The position numbers and the translations under genes were made by a program. From positions 1-9,686 of the forward strand of contig JADGAW010000071.1 of assembly GCA_015231815.1 (NCBI GenBank): a stretch of 9,686 bases of DNA. The letters run 5' to 3'. This DNA comes from Nitrospinota bacterium. Its GTDB lineage: Bacteria > Nitrospinota_A > JADGAW01. The notes beneath the pieces were generated by a model, which worked only from the letters and a program-made list of their open reading frames with translations, was not told the DNA's origin and did not search any database. How positions within the stretch are numbered: the stretch's first letter is position 1; every line of letters starts with the position of its first letter. Positions 1-6,219 of this stretch are shown here, one piece after another.

Positions 1-195
1 AAGAGTAAAACTTCCCTTGCCTCGACAAATACCAAATTCCCGTTTTTCGTTTTTTTCCTCTTCGTAGGGGATGATCATTGCGACTTTCTTGTGACTTCTT
101 CCATATTCAATAACGAATTTTTCGCCTTTATTCTGCACTAAGTTCAGAATGTTTGAGAAGTCTCTCTTCAATTTAGCTACTTGAATTAGTTGCAT
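1..195 (-). CDS. Phd/YefM-family antitoxin, 3' end cut by the window edge
   Basis: Reading the minus strand from 195 gives 65 codons without a stop, running off the left edge. The protein starts MQLIQVAKLKRDFSNIL and continues with GEKFVIEYGRSHKKVAMIIP, the pattern of Phd/YefM antitoxins: an N-terminal DNA-binding fold that represses its own operon. A charged stretch and a GKGSF motif follow, typical of the start of the toxin-binding tail. An in-frame ATG lies at 210, but the one at 195 is preferred because GGGAGAAG (207-200) is a well-placed ribosome site for it and would sit inside the gene otherwise. The cognate toxin (in such pairs often a PIN/VapC or RelE-type protein) would lie left of position 1 and is not seen. 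It is divergent from the MoxR gene. Family assignment is by motif recognition only. Confidence 0.75.
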   Translation of the reverse strand, partial: MQLIQVAKLKRDFSNILNLVQNKGEKFVIEYGRSHKKVAMIIPYEEEKNEKREFGICRGKGSFTL

Positions 196-238
196 ATTTA
201 CTTCTCCCATTATGAAAGTTTATTTTCAGTGAATGGTT

Positions 239-267
239 ATTTTATGTCGAATAGATGAAGTTGTCAA
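239..267 (-). promoter_or_regulatory. Sigma-70-type promoter of the antitoxin gene
   Basis: On the minus strand a perfect -35 TTGACA (267-262) is followed, after 17 bases, by TAAAAT (244-239), a 5/6 match to the -10 consensus. Transcription would start near 232, leaving a leader of about 37 bases before the ATG at 195. A second TTGACA lies 8 bases further upstream (275-270). This is the best-matched promoter in the window. Confidence 0.65.
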
Positions 268-278
268 GTTGTCAAGTT
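261..278. repeat. Tandem 8-base repeat duplicating the -35 box
   Basis: TTGTCAAG occurs twice in direct tandem (261-268 and 269-276), followed by TT. On the minus strand each copy supplies one TTGACA. It could be slippage, or a binding site for the autoregulatory antitoxin. Confidence 0.6.
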
Positions 279-420
279 AAAGTCAGAGAAAATTCTCAAA
301 CAGTGTCACTGGCGTTCACTACTTTTAGTAAAACTGGTAAGGTAAAGTCCCTTGATTGCTCATCAGGTATGTAATTAATTTTGAAAAAAGGAAGTAGTAT
401 TTCTAAGAGGGGCGGTACGT

Positions 421-426
421 TATAAT
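421..426 (+). promoter_or_regulatory. Possible -10 box for the moxR-DUF58 genes
   Basis: A perfect TATAAT stands 98 bases before the MoxR start, but no acceptable -35 lies 16-18 bases upstream and there is no TGn extension. The upstream TTGATT at 352-357 is too far away to pair with it. It is listed as the only consensus -10 in the gap on this strand; it could be chance in AT-rich DNA. Confidence 0.25.
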
Positions 427-523
427 TTACGTTCTAATAGCAATCTTGGAAAGACACGATAGAAGATGAAGAAGAAAAATAATACACTGGATACGTTTCA
501 CTTTTTACTGTTCACTTAAAAAA

Positions 524-1447
524 ATGCAAAAACATATTGAAGAGGCAGTTGCTGAAATTGGAAAGGTAATTCTTGGTAAGGAGCATCAAGTCCGTCTTGC
601 CCTTGCTTGTCTTTTTGCCAAAGGACACCTCCTCATCGAGGATCTCCCCGGAATGGGAAAAACCATGCTTTCTCATGCTTTGGCAAAAGCTTTAGGGCTT
701 TCCTACAACCGCATTCAGTTTACCAGCGATCTTCTTCCGGCAGATGTTTTGGGTTTTTCTGTCTATGTTAAAGATACAGGACAGTTTCATTATCATTCAG
801 GGCCAATATTCGCCCAAGTTATTCTTGCCGACGAAATAAACCGAGCAACCCCTAAGGCTCAGAGTGCGCTTTTGGAGGCAATGGAAGAACGACAGGTTAC
901 CGTAGAAGGAAAAACAAGAAAGTTGCCTGAACCCTTTTTTGTAATAGCAACTCAAAACCCAGCAACTCAGGCAGGAACCTACCCCTTGCCAGAATCACAA
1001 CTTGACCGGTTTCTTATGCGAATTGTTTTGGGATACCCAGACCCAACGGCAGAGCGATTATTACTTAAGGGAAATGATAGGCATGAAATGATTGAAGGGA
1101 TTACACGATGTATTAACGATGAACAGTTGAAAGCAATACAGCAAGAGGTAACAAAGGTTAACGCCACCGACACCTTACTGGATTACGTACAGAAAATTGT
1201 TGAATTTACCCGAAACACTCCTGAAATTGCCTTTGGACTTTCTCCCAGAGCCTCAATGGCACTACTAAGGAGTGCTCAGTCCTGGGCATATTTAGAGGGA
1301 AGAAATCATGTAATTCCAGAGGATGTACAGGCAGTGTTACCTTCAGTTGTAGAACACCGGGTAAGAGGTTATATTCAGGATGGCGGTGGTGGAACTTCAT
1401 CAATTTCCCAGCTACTTCTCTCTAAAGTTGATGTGATTGACAGCTAA
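524..1447 (+). CDS. MoxR-family AAA+ ATPase
   Basis: This 307-residue cytoplasmic protein has the full MoxR set: Walker A LPGMGKT (41-47), Walker B VILADEIN (99-106) with Asp-Glu at 103-104, sensor 1 ATQNP (142-146), the ESQLDRF segment with the likely arginine finger (157-163), and sensor 2 GLSPRA (238-243). The C-terminal lid domain is complete and length is normal. MoxR ATPases act as chaperone-like machines, often with vWA or DUF58 partners, and a DUF58 gene follows after 81 bases. ATG 524 is the only possible start: an in-frame TGA lies at 467-469 and there is no ATG, GTG or TTG between. No Shine-Dalgarno sequence precedes it; the upstream bases are A-rich. The substrate is unknown. The family call is very secure, the function is not. 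Confidence 0.95.
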   Translation: MQKHIEEAVAEIGKVILGKEHQVRLALACLFAKGHLLIEDLPGMGKTMLSHALAKALGLSYNRIQFTSDLLPADVLGFSVYVKDTGQFHYHSGPIFAQVILADEINRATPKAQSALLEAMEERQVTVEGKTRKLPEPFFVIATQNPATQAGTYPLPESQLDRFLMRIVLGYPDPTAERLLLKGNDRHEMIEGITRCINDEQLKAIQQEVTKVNATDTLLDYVQKIVEFTRNTPEIAFGLSPRASMALLRSAQSWAYLEGRNHVIPEDVQAVLPSVVEHRVRGYIQDGGGGTSSISQLLLSKVDVIDS

Positions 1448-1528
1448 GAGAATATCTGGGAATTTTGCTTATCTCTCTACGGTTTTTCTTTGTCAGAAGG
1501 TTCTTTTTTATAATAAAATTTTCACGTC

Positions 1529-2512
1529 ATGTTCTTAAAAGAGAAATTAACTTATTTATTTCCATTTTTATTATGGAAAAAATGGTGGTTTCGTGAGTGG
1601 CTGCCTAAACGAATTCCAGCTTCTCGGTCAATTACCCTCACTCAAAAGAGTATCTTCATCCTTCCATCCCGTGAAGGGTACGCTTTTACGGTTATTTTGC
1701 TTATTGTTCTTCTTTCGGCAATTAATTATCAAAATAGTCTGCTTTTTGCCTCATTTTTTCTTCTAAGTAGCCTCTTTATTGTTTCTATTTTGCATACATT
1801 TAGGAACCTTGATGGATTAACTCTTATCTCCGGGAATGTACAACCTGTTTTTGCTGGAGAAGAAGCGTTTTTTACCATTGTTCTTCAAAGAAATGGAGAT
1901 CGAACTTATGAGGCATTACGTTTGGGATGGAATGAGAATATGATGAAAACGGTTGATATTACAGAGAAAAATGAAGAACGAGTGTTGGTTGGTTTTTTAA
2001 CGAAACAAAGAGGAGTTATAAACCCCGGTAGATTACTTGTAGAAACAAACTATCCCGTTGGTTTGCTGAGGGCGTGGACGTGGATTGATTTGGAGTTGAG
2101 TTGTCTTGTCTATCCCAGTCCGGTAAAAATGGGTGCTATTCCTGAAACTTTTGTCTCCTCCGATGATGGAACACAAATGAACCGCTTTGAAGGAGCAGAT
2201 GATTTTTCTGGACTGAGAAAATATCAAGCAGGAGACTCCCTCAGAAATGTTGCCTGGAAAAACCTTGCACGGGGTCATGGTCTTCATACAAAGGAATTTG
2301 TTGCCTACACGGATCGTAAGGTTTGGCTTGATTGGGAAACCTTTGGTGGAATGGATAAGGAACTACGACTTTCTGGTATTTGTTTTTGGGTAACTGAGCT
2401 TTCACGTACCGGGGATGAATATGGGTTAAAACTACCAAACCAGGAAATTTCAATTGGTCGTGGAGAAGAGCACAGAAATAATTGTCTTAAAGCTCTGGCA
2501 TTATTCGACTAA
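1529..2512 (+). CDS. DUF58-domain membrane protein
   Basis: This 327-residue protein has a basic, aromatic N-terminus, then two closely spaced membrane helices (about 52-66 and 71-89) separated by a short NYQNS turn. A soluble part follows, ending in the DUF58 core (about 224-260): DDFSGLRKYQAGD (224-236), then R239, W243 and AR (247-248). In this family the conserved GD..R..W segment marks the domain; its biochemical role is not established. It is probably the partner of the MoxR ATPase just upstream, as the two are commonly adjacent. In many gammaproteobacteria a TgpA-like transglutaminase membrane protein comes next; here the next gene encodes an unrelated GYD protein. ATG 1529 is the first start after an in-frame TAA at 1514-1516. 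No Shine-Dalgarno sequence is present, as with the MoxR gene. Confidence 0.9.
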   Translation: MFLKEKLTYLFPFLLWKKWWFREWLPKRIPASRSITLTQKSIFILPSREGYAFTVILLIVLLSAINYQNSLLFASFFLLSSLFIVSILHTFRNLDGLTLISGNVQPVFAGEEAFFTIVLQRNGDRTYEALRLGWNENMMKTVDITEKNEERVLVGFLTKQRGVINPGRLLVETNYPVGLLRAWTWIDLELSCLVYPSPVKMGAIPETFVSSDDGTQMNRFEGADDFSGLRKYQAGDSLRNVAWKNLARGHGLHTKEFVAYTDRKVWLDWETFGGMDKELRLSGICFWVTELSRTGDEYGLKLPNQEISIGRGEEHRNNCLKALALFD

Positions 2513-2515
2513 ATG

Positions 2516-2521
2516 TATAAT
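2516..2521 (+). promoter_or_regulatory. Possible -10 box for the GYD-protein gene
   Basis: TATAAT, preceded directly by TG, lies just after the DUF58 stop codon and 55 bases before the GYD gene start. No clear -35 lies at 16-18 bases. Transcription would begin near 2528. Confidence 0.3.
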
Positions 2522-2576
2522 GTTTATTTGGAAATTAATGAGTTATTGACTTTTTACCTAAATATGGAGGTTAACA

Positions 2577-2873
2577 ATGGCAAAGTTTCTGATTTTAGGA
2601 AAATATACACAACAAGGGGTAAAAACAGTAGAAGAAACAACAAAACGAGCAGATTTATTTAAGGAAATTGCCGCAGAATATGGAATTGAAGTCCTTGATA
2701 TCTTCTGGCTTATTGGTGAATATGATGTTGTTAATATTGTTGATGCACCAGATGATGAATCGTTAAAAGCGTTGCTTCTTAGGGTTGATGCCTGGGGTAA
2801 TGTAACAACAACTGCCATTCGGGCTTTTGATAAAGGTGAGATGGAAGAAGTTCTCAAAAGAATGAGGGCTTAG
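2577..2873 (+). CDS. GYD-domain protein
   Basis: This small soluble protein of 98 residues has no signal peptide. It matches the GYD family (PF08734) along its whole length: FLILGKYTQQG near the start, the signature GEYD at 47-50, APDDESLKALLL after it, and the closing TTTAIRAF (77-84). The fold resembles ferredoxin-like dimeric alpha/beta barrel proteins. No function has been firmly established for the family, so none is assigned. The start is secure: GGAGG at 2566-2570 lies 6 bases before the ATG. The gene follows the DUF58 gene after 64 bases and precedes rpsO by 157 bases, so it may be its own unit or the tail of the MoxR-DUF58 transcript. Confidence 0.85.
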   Translation: MAKFLILGKYTQQGVKTVEETTKRADLFKEIAAEYGIEVLDIFWLIGEYDVVNIVDAPDDESLKALLLRVDAWGNVTTTAIRAFDKGEMEEVLKRMRA

Positions 2874-2958
2874 AAGCAATAGAGGATTTAAGTTTCAACT
2901 TTTTTTCCCATGAAATAAGCCAGAAGTTTCTTTTGTATTACTTCCTCGTGGAAATTGA

Positions 2959-2987
2959 TTGTTTTATTTCCCCTTTTCTTGTAAAAT
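2959..2987 (+). promoter_or_regulatory. Probable promoter of rpsO-pnp
   Basis: TTGTTT (2959-2964), 17 bases, then TAAAAT (2982-2987), with TG directly before the -10. Transcription would start near 2994, giving a leader of about 37 bases, too short for a large S15 autoregulatory pseudoknot like that of E. coli unless another upstream start exists. Confidence 0.45.
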
Positions 2988-3030
2988 ACGCTCCCTTTTT
3001 AGTTAACTTACGAATATTAGGAGAAAAATA

Positions 3031-3297
3031 ATGATTACAACAGAAGCAAAACAAGAAATAGTCAATAAATACAAAACAAACGATAAAGATACTGGTTCAC
3101 CTGAAGTGCAAATTGCAATCTTTACCTACAGAATTAAAGAACTTACCGAACACTTCAAAACACATAAAAAAGACCATCATTCAAGAAGAGGTTTGTTAAA
3201 CCTTGTTGGTCAAAGAAAAAGTTTACTTTCCTATCTGCAGAAAAAAGATATGGAACGATACCAGAAACTTGTTAAATCTCTCGGATTAAGGAAATAA
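3031..3297 (+). CDS. rpsO: 30S ribosomal protein S15
   Basis: This 88-residue protein matches S15 from end to end; the E. coli protein has 89. S15 binds the central domain of 16S rRNA early in 30S assembly and contributes to a bridge with the 50S subunit. The RNA-contact residues are present: DTGSPEVQ (20-27), the invariant HKKDHHSRRGL (45-55), and the C-terminal helix ending SLGLRK. AGGAG at 3019-3023 lies 7 bases before the ATG. The pnp gene follows after 41 bases, the widely conserved rpsO-pnp order. In E. coli an RNase III hairpin and a second promoter lie between the two genes; no comparable hairpin is visible in this short spacer. Confidence 0.98.
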   Translation: MITTEAKQEIVNKYKTNDKDTGSPEVQIAIFTYRIKELTEHFKTHKKDHHSRRGLLNLVGQRKSLLSYLQKKDMERYQKLVKSLGLRK

Positions 3298-3338
3298 CCT
3301 GTTTCTGACCTTCCATTAATTTCAAAAAAAGGAATATT

Positions 3339-5423
3339 ATGCATCAAGAAGTAAATATAACGCTTGGTAACGAATCATTAAAGATTGAAACAGGAGTATT
3401 GGCAAAACAGGCAGATGGAGCAGTTCTTGTAACAGCAGGTGAAACTGTTGTTTTGGTTACTGCATGTGCTGCGAAGGAACAAAGAGAAGGTCTCGACTTT
3501 TTTCCATTAACCTGTGAATATAAAGAAAAATCATATGCTGCCGGAAAAATTCCCGGCGGTTTTTTTAAACGGGAAGGTCGTCCTGCAGAACAGGAAATTT
3601 TAATGTGCCGAATGATGGACAGACCCATCAGACCACTCTTTCCTAAAGAATTCAAAAATGAAACCCAGGTTTTGGCAACAGTTCTTTCATATGATGGTGT
3701 TAATTCTCCTGATACTTTAGCAATTATAGGAGCTTCTTCTGCTCTGCATATTTCAAGTATTCCTTTACTTCACCCTGTAGGAGCAGTAAGAGTTGCCTAC
3801 ATGAATAACGAATTTATTCTTAACCCGTCTAAAGAGCAAAAATCTGAAAGTCCACTTGACCTCCTCGTCGTTGGAACTCATGAAGGTATTGTCATGGTTG
3901 AGGCTGGTGCTCAGGAACTTGAAGAATCTATCATTATTGACGCACTTCTTTTTGCTCATGAAGCTATTAAGAAAATAGTTGATAGTATCGAAGATTTAAG
4001 AAGCAGATGTGGAAAAGAAAAAATGACTGTTGAAGAGTATAGCTATGATGAAAATTTTACTGCAACCATTAAAGCAGATATCTCAGATGATTTAAGAGCA
4101 GCTTTATTAGTTAAGGGTAAGTTTGAACAAAGTGCTGCCATTAAAGCAGTAAAAAATGCAGCGAAAGAAAAATTTGTGACAGAAGAAACTGATGATAAAA
4201 ATGCATCGGATTTTAGTGCAATCTTTGGCTCTATTGAGTCTGATATTATCAGAAACATGATTCTTAATGAAGGAACAAGAACTGATGGAAGAGCATTAAA
4301 TGAAATCAGGGATATTTCCATTCAACTTGGAGTTCTTCCTAAAGTTCATGGTTCAGCAGTATTTACCAGAGGTGAAACACAAGCTTTGGCTGTTTTAACT
4401 CTTGGTGTTGGACAAGACGAACAAATGCAGGACAATCTTGATGGTAAAGGAACCAAGAAGTTCCTTCTTCATTACAATTTTCCTCCTTTTTGTGTTGGTG
4501 AAGTTGGAAAAGTCGGTTTTACCGGAAGAAGAGAAATTGGTCATGGAGCTCTTGCAGAAAGAGCTGTTAAAGCGATTCTTCCTGATCATGGTAATTTCCC
4601 TTATACGATTCGTCTCGTTTCCGAAGTTCTAGAGTCTAACGGTTCTTCTTCAATGGCGACTGTTTGTGGTTCTTCTTTAGCATTAATGGAAGGCGGAGTT
4701 GCGATAAAAGGTCATGTTGCAGGAATTGCTATGGGATTAATTAGTGAAGGTGATAAAGCTGCTGTTCTTTCTGATATTCTTGGAATTGAAGACCATGAAG
4801 GTGATATGGATTTTAAAGTTTGTGGAACAAGAAAAGGAATTACCGCCTTACAAATGGATATTAAAATAACTTCTGTAAGCAGGGAACTTCTTGAGAAAGC
4901 ACTTAATCAGGCAAAAGAGGGAAGGTTACATATTCTCTCGAAAATGGAGGAAGTTATAACTGATGCCAGCACAGATGTTCATAAAGATGCTCCAAGAATT
5001 ACGACACTAACCGTTCCAAAAGATAAAATCAGGGATATTATCGGTTCTGGCGGAAAAACAATTCGTGAAATTCAGGAAACCTGTGGTGTTACTATTGAGA
5101 TTAATGACGACGGTGTGGTAAATATTGCCTCCAGTGATTCAGTTGGAACGGAAAAAGCTGTTCAAATTGTTAAGGATTTAACAAAATCTCCAGAAGTTGG
5201 AGAAACCTATAATGGAATTGTTAAAAAAATCGTTGACTTTGGAGCCTTTGTTGAAATTTTTAAAGGAACTGAGGGACTTCTTCATATTTCAGAAATATCT
5301 CATCAACGAACCGAGAAAGTCTCAGATGTTCTGAAAGAAGGCGATACCGTTATGGTAAAACTTCTGGGTTTTGATAGAGGTAAACTTAAATTAAGTAAAA
5401 AAGCACTCGAAGCACGAGAATAG
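3339..5423 (+). CDS. pnp: Polyribonucleotide nucleotidyltransferase (PNPase)
   Basis: This full-length (694-residue) cytoplasmic 3'-5' phosphorolytic exoribonuclease can also add tails from nucleoside diphosphates; the family is trimeric and often joins RNase E in a degradosome. Domain order is normal: first RNase PH domain (about 10-145) with the RNA-binding loop GGFFKREGRP (73-82), helical linker (about 150-305), second RNase PH domain (about 315-545), KH domain with IIGSGGKTIREI (567-578), and S1 domain (about 620-690) with DFGAFVEI (633-640). The catalytic set is intact: D485, D491 and K493 correspond to E. coli D486, D492 and K494. One small oddity is Cys385 in YNFPPFCVGE, where Ser is usual. 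A modest AAGGAA (3329-3334) precedes the ATG by 4 bases. Probably cotranscribed with rpsO and the following dsbA-like gene. Confidence 0.98.
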   Translation: MHQEVNITLGNESLKIETGVLAKQADGAVLVTAGETVVLVTACAAKEQREGLDFFPLTCEYKEKSYAAGKIPGGFFKREGRPAEQEILMCRMMDRPIRPLFPKEFKNETQVLATVLSYDGVNSPDTLAIIGASSALHISSIPLLHPVGAVRVAYMNNEFILNPSKEQKSESPLDLLVVGTHEGIVMVEAGAQELEESIIIDALLFAHEAIKKIVDSIEDLRSRCGKEKMTVEEYSYDENFTATIKADISDDLRAALLVKGKFEQSAAIKAVKNAAKEKFVTEETDDKNASDFSAIFGSIESDIIRNMILNEGTRTDGRALNEIRDISIQLGVLPKVHGSAVFTRGETQALAVLTLGVGQDEQMQDNLDGKGTKKFLLHYNFPPFCVGEVGKVGFTGRREIGHGALAERAVKAILPDHGNFPYTIRLVSEVLESNGSSSMATVCGSSLALMEGGVAIKGHVAGIAMGLISEGDKAAVLSDILGIEDHEGDMDFKVCGTRKGITALQMDIKITSVSRELLEKALNQAKEGRLHILSKMEEVITDASTDVHKDAPRITTLTVPKDKIRDIIGSGGKTIREIQETCGVTIEINDDGVVNIASSDSVGTEKAVQIVKDLTKSPEVGETYNGIVKKIVDFGAFVEIFKGTEGLLHISEISHQRTEKVSDVLKEGDTVMVKLLGFDRGKLKLSKKALEARE

Positions 5424-5437
5424 TAAGAATAACTATA

Positions 5438-6082
5438 ATGAAAAAATACCTTTCTCTCTTTACGATACTTTTTCTTTTTTTTCTTAATACTGCTTATGCA
5501 GGTTATTTACCTGACATAAAAGGAAAATTTGATTATGTAAAGGGAGTAAAGGAATTCAAGAAATACCCGAAACTGGAAGTGGTTGAGTTCTTCAACTTCT
5601 CCTGTACCCATTGTTATAAATTTTTGCAAACAGGTGAGGAAAGAATTCTAAAAAAGTTTGGGAATAAAATCGACTACAATACTTATCCTATCTTCTGGGG
5701 AAAGCAAACCCACTATCCGGCTCTTCTCTATCTTATGTTTGATGGCAACGAAAAACAAAAGAGAGAATTCAGAAAAATGATATTTGATGCTAATTTTCAG
5801 GATCAGGTAAATATTTTTGATAAAAGAATTATCGCAATGTTGCCCAGCGACTTTACCTTGGCAAATAAGTTTTCTCAAAATGCTGACAATCCTTTAATGG
5901 TACGAAAAACAAATGAAGTTCTTGCCCTTGCCGATGAATTAAATGTTCATGAGACCCCAACAATAATAATTAACCAATCACTTGTTATTACTCCTTCCAC
6001 AACCGGAGGAACGATGGAATCCTTCGTCGAAAATATTGAGGTTGTGATTGAGTCAATTCTTCAAAAATATTACAAAAAATAG
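5438..6082 (+). CDS. Periplasmic DsbA-family thiol-disulfide oxidoreductase
   Basis: This 214-residue protein has a signal peptide: two lysines, a hydrophobic core and an AYA site at 19-21, giving a mature protein from Gly22. The thioredoxin-fold active site is FSCTHCY, with C56 and C59; E. coli DsbA has CPHC, so Thr replaces Pro. The helical insert occupies about 90-150 and the cis-proline loop is ETPTIII, with Thr173-Pro174. Length fits DsbA. The expected role is to oxidise cysteine pairs in exported proteins, with reoxidation by a DsbB-like membrane protein not found in this window. The start is 14 bases after the pnp stop, with only a weak AAGAA upstream, so translation from the pnp transcript is likely. 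DsbA versus a closely related DsbL-like protein cannot be decided here. Confidence 0.9.
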   Translation: MKKYLSLFTILFLFFLNTAYAGYLPDIKGKFDYVKGVKEFKKYPKLEVVEFFNFSCTHCYKFLQTGEERILKKFGNKIDYNTYPIFWGKQTHYPALLYLMFDGNEKQKREFRKMIFDANFQDQVNIFDKRIIAMLPSDFTLANKFSQNADNPLMVRKTNEVLALADELNVHETPTIIINQSLVITPSTTGGTMESFVENIEVVIESILQKYYKK

Positions 6083-6098
6083 ATAATTTAAGACTTTA

Positions 6099-6112
6099 TT
6101 CTTAAGCTTAAT
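6099..6112. repeat. Palindromic element, copy 1 (upstream of the porin)
   Basis: TTCTTAAGCTTAAT contains the perfect 10-base palindrome TTAAGCTTAA (6102-6111). Its reverse complement recurs exactly at 7902-7915. Here it overlaps the weak -35 of the candidate porin promoter. Confidence 0.5.
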
Positions 6113-6136
6113 CGTTATGTAATAATCCTGTAATAT
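6108..6136 (+). promoter_or_regulatory. Weak candidate promoter of the porin gene
   Basis: TTAATC (6108-6113), 17 bases, TAATAT (6131-6136), with TG directly before the -10. Three of six and four of six consensus bases match. A start near 6143 would leave a 77-base leader. The gap between the dsbA-like gene and the porin (137 bases) and the strong ribosome site of the porin support independent expression. Confidence 0.3.
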
Positions 6137-6141
6137 TTCAT

Positions 6142-6154
6142 CGGTAAAATACCG
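6142..6154 (+). other. Short stem-loop in the porin leader
   Basis: CGGTA (6142-6146) pairs with TACCG (6150-6154) around an AAA loop. If transcription starts near 6143, the hairpin would be at the very 5' end of the porin mRNA. The following TTCAGTTTTAT is only a poor U-tract, so it could alternatively be a weak terminator for the upstream genes. Confidence 0.4.
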
Positions 6155-6219
6155 TTCAGTTTTATACATTTATTAACATTTTACTGTTTTAATTTTTTTA
6201 TTTATTTTTTGGAGGTATT

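Larger units (their letters stand above)
196..523. other. Divergent intergenic region between antitoxin and MoxR genes
   Basis: This 328-base stretch has stops in all frames and no convincing gene. It contains the antitoxin promoter on the minus strand, the tandem -35 repeat, a TATAAT on the plus strand at 421-426, and a near-perfect 11-base direct repeat (TACGTTATAAT at 416-426, TACGTTCTAAT at 428-438). The last 30 bases before the MoxR gene contain TTCACT at 498-503 and 511-516. I see no terminator or structured RNA. Confidence 0.6.

Noticed and set aside
1509..1514. TATAAT 15 bases before the DUF58 gene start, suggesting its own near-leaderless transcript
   Set aside because: The nearest -35-like TTGTCA (1490-1495) is only 13 bases away, and the hexamer sits in an AT-rich run.
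3298..3338. RNase III hairpin or second promoter between rpsO and pnp, as in E. coli
   Set aside because: The 41-base spacer shows no stem of useful length and no promoter pair.
3344..4632. Several 64-103 codon frames inside pnp, on both strands
   Set aside because: They overlap a full-length conserved gene in other frames, lack ribosome sites, and match nothing recognisable.
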